Made by a program: the position numbers and the translations under genes. A DNA stretch of 7,210 bases from an uncultured Gammaproteobacteria bacterium (lineage in GTDB: Bacteria > Pseudomonadota > Gammaproteobacteria > Ga0077536): assembly GCA_903866355.1 (NCBI GenBank), contig CAIPNE010000325.1:1-7210 (forward strand). The letters run 5' to 3'. The notes under the pieces were generated by a model. The model had not been told where the DNA came from and searched no databases. It saw only the letters and a program-made list of their open reading frames with translations. This document shows, in pieces, positions 6,478-7,210 of this stretch. Every line of letters starts with the position of its first letter. Within the stretch, counting starts at the first letter, position 1.

Positions 6478-7210
6478 ATGCAGAACAACCCTGAAATTCC
6501 ATCGCCCGCCTCCGCGCCTGCCTCAGGCGCGGGCGCCACCCTGCGTGCCGCCCGCGAAGCCGCCGGCATCGAAGTGGTGGAGCTGGCCCGACGCATCCGA
6601 CTGGAGCCCAAACTAATCCTCGCGCTGGAGAGTGAAGCCTGGGACCAACTGGCCGGCCCAGCGTTCATCAAAGGTTACATTCGCTCCGTGGCGCGCGAGC
6701 TTAGCCTCGATCCCACCACCGCCCTCGCGCAGTACAACGCGCAAGCCCGAGTAACAGAACCCACCCTCGCCGACTTTGAGTCGCGCGCGCCAGTGGAACT
6801 CACCAGCGCCAATCTCTGGGTGAAGGCCGTGAGTTACACGCTGGTGGTGGTTTTGCTGGCGTTAGTGGCGGTGTGGTGGCAGCGCCATTACGAGCGTACC
6901 GTCGCACCACCTAGCGCGGAAGGCCTCGCATTAGAAGAAGTTAACGCCAGTGCGCCCGATTCTCCGCCACCCTCACCTGAGACCGAGACGGATCCCTCAA
7001 TAGCCGGCCCAACCTTGCCTGACAGCAACCCGCTGCCGCTGGATGGCTCGTCACCGACTCAAGCCAGCGACGTGCTGGCGGACGTACCGCCATCGGACGT
7101 ACCGCCATCGGCCGCGACGCCATCGGCCGCGACGCCACCAGCCGCGACGCCACCAGCCGCGACGCCACCAGCCGCGACGCCACCAGCCGCGACGCCACCA
7201 GCCGCGACCC
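6478..7210 (+). CDS. rodZ: RodZ, MreB-binding cell-shape protein (3' end outside window)
   Basis: The frame opens at ATG 6478, right after the tandem pilF stops, and runs off the window after 244 codons, so the C-terminus is unseen. RodZ is an inner-membrane protein linking the MreB cytoskeleton to the elongation machinery. Residues 19-85 form a Cro/C1-type helix-turn-helix domain (GATLRAAREAAGI, RIRLEPKLILALE). Phe63 and Tyr67 in PAFIKGYIRS match E. coli Phe60 and Tyr64, which contact MreB. One membrane helix spans about 116-134 (SYTLVVVLLALVAVWW), flanked by basic residues. The periplasmic side begins Pro/Ser/Glu-rich, then becomes pentapeptide repeats from residue 202. The usual C-terminal beta domain (DUF4115) would lie downstream, probably followed by ispG and hisS. 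No good ribosome site is visible; translation may be coupled to pilF. Confidence 0.92.
   Translation, partial: MQNNPEIPSPASAPASGAGATLRAAREAAGIEVVELARRIRLEPKLILALESEAWDQLAGPAFIKGYIRSVARELSLDPTTALAQYNAQARVTEPTLADFESRAPVELTSANLWVKAVSYTLVVVLLALVAVWWQRHYERTVAPPSAEGLALEEVNASAPDSPPPSPETETDPSIAGPTLPDSNPLPLDGSSPTQASDVLADVPPSDVPPSAATPSAATPPAATPPAATPPAATPPAATPPAAT
6512..6532 (+). other. Perfect 9-bp hairpin in the early rodZ coding sequence
   Basis: CCGCGCCTG (6512-6520) and CAGGCGCGG (6524-6532) are perfect inverted repeats around a three-base CCT loop, beginning 34 nt after the rodZ start. The stem has eight G-C pairs out of nine. No T-run follows, so it is not an intrinsic terminator. It encodes part of the variable Ala/Pro/Ser-rich N-terminal tail before the helix-turn-helix. 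It could slow early translation or protect mRNA, or be a by-product of GC-rich codons. Confidence 0.5.
7081..7210 (+). repeat. In-frame 15-bp tandem repeat (minisatellite) in rodZ
   Basis: Eight complete 15-bp units run back to back, plus a partial ninth at the window edge. Two copies of GACGTACCGCCATCG (7081-7110, Asp-Val-Pro-Pro-Ser) are followed by one GCCGCGACGCCATCG (7111-7125, Ala-Ala-Thr-Pro-Ser), then five identical GCCGCGACGCCACCA (7126-7200, Ala-Ala-Thr-Pro-Pro), then GCCGCGACCC (7201-7210), which differs from the unit at 7209. Unit length is a multiple of three, so copy number changes keep the frame. The repeats encode a Pro/Ala-rich flexible linker on the periplasmic side. The array may continue past the window. 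Confidence 0.97.

Noticed and set aside
6941..7198. Minus-strand open frame with repeated MASRLVASRLV-like residues
   Set aside because: It is the antisense reading of the rodZ 15-bp repeat; repeats whose unit is a multiple of three keep several frames open. No start signal or family match.
7081..7210. Possible CRISPR array
   Set aside because: The 15-bp units are directly contiguous without spacers and encode regular pentapeptides in the rodZ frame.

Overview
The window looks like ordinary chromosomal DNA from a gammaproteobacterium, about 60% GC by eye. This rests on two points. The order ndk-rlmN-pilF-rodZ is typical of that class; in Pseudomonas-type genomes it continues into ispG and hisS. 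The best recalled protein matches are also to gammaproteobacterial sequences. I cannot name a genus. All genes lie on the + strand and are packed head to tail with little non-coding DNA. I see no tRNA, rRNA, insertion sequence or CRISPR array.

Region 1 (1-4057) is the SUF iron-sulfur cluster assembly operon: the last 56 codons of sufB, then complete sufC, sufD, sufS and sufT. sufC/sufD share a TAATG junction and sufD/sufS an ATGA junction, so translation is probably coupled. SufS removes sulfur from cysteine, the SufB-SufC-SufD complex builds the cluster using SufC ATP hydrolysis, and SufT (MIP18/DUF59 family) is thought to help in maturation or delivery. No sufE, sufU or sufA lies between sufB and the end of the operon. 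All catalytic residues I could check are intact.

Region 2 (4058-4162) is the only sizeable intergenic gap. It holds a nested hairpin that starts at the sufT stop codon (possible terminator), a short dyad where a -35 box would be expected, a perfect TATAAT, and a pyrimidine-rich leader with an AGGAG before ndk.

Region 3 (4163-7210) is a tight housekeeping run: ndk (nucleoside diphosphate kinase), rlmN (radical SAM rRNA/tRNA adenine methyltransferase, itself a [4Fe-4S] enzyme), pilF/pilW (TPR lipoprotein pilotin for the type IV pilus secretin), and rodZ (cell-shape protein binding MreB), cut by the window edge. The visible end of rodZ lies inside an in-frame 15-bp tandem repeat encoding Ala-Ala-Thr-Pro-Pro units.

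I found no convincing evidence of an undescribed system. The points most worth a second look are the rodZ minisatellite, the SUF operon sitting where Pseudomonas-type genomes carry the ISC operon, the missing SufE/SufU partner next to sufS, and the compact terminator/dyad/promoter arrangement between sufT and ndk.
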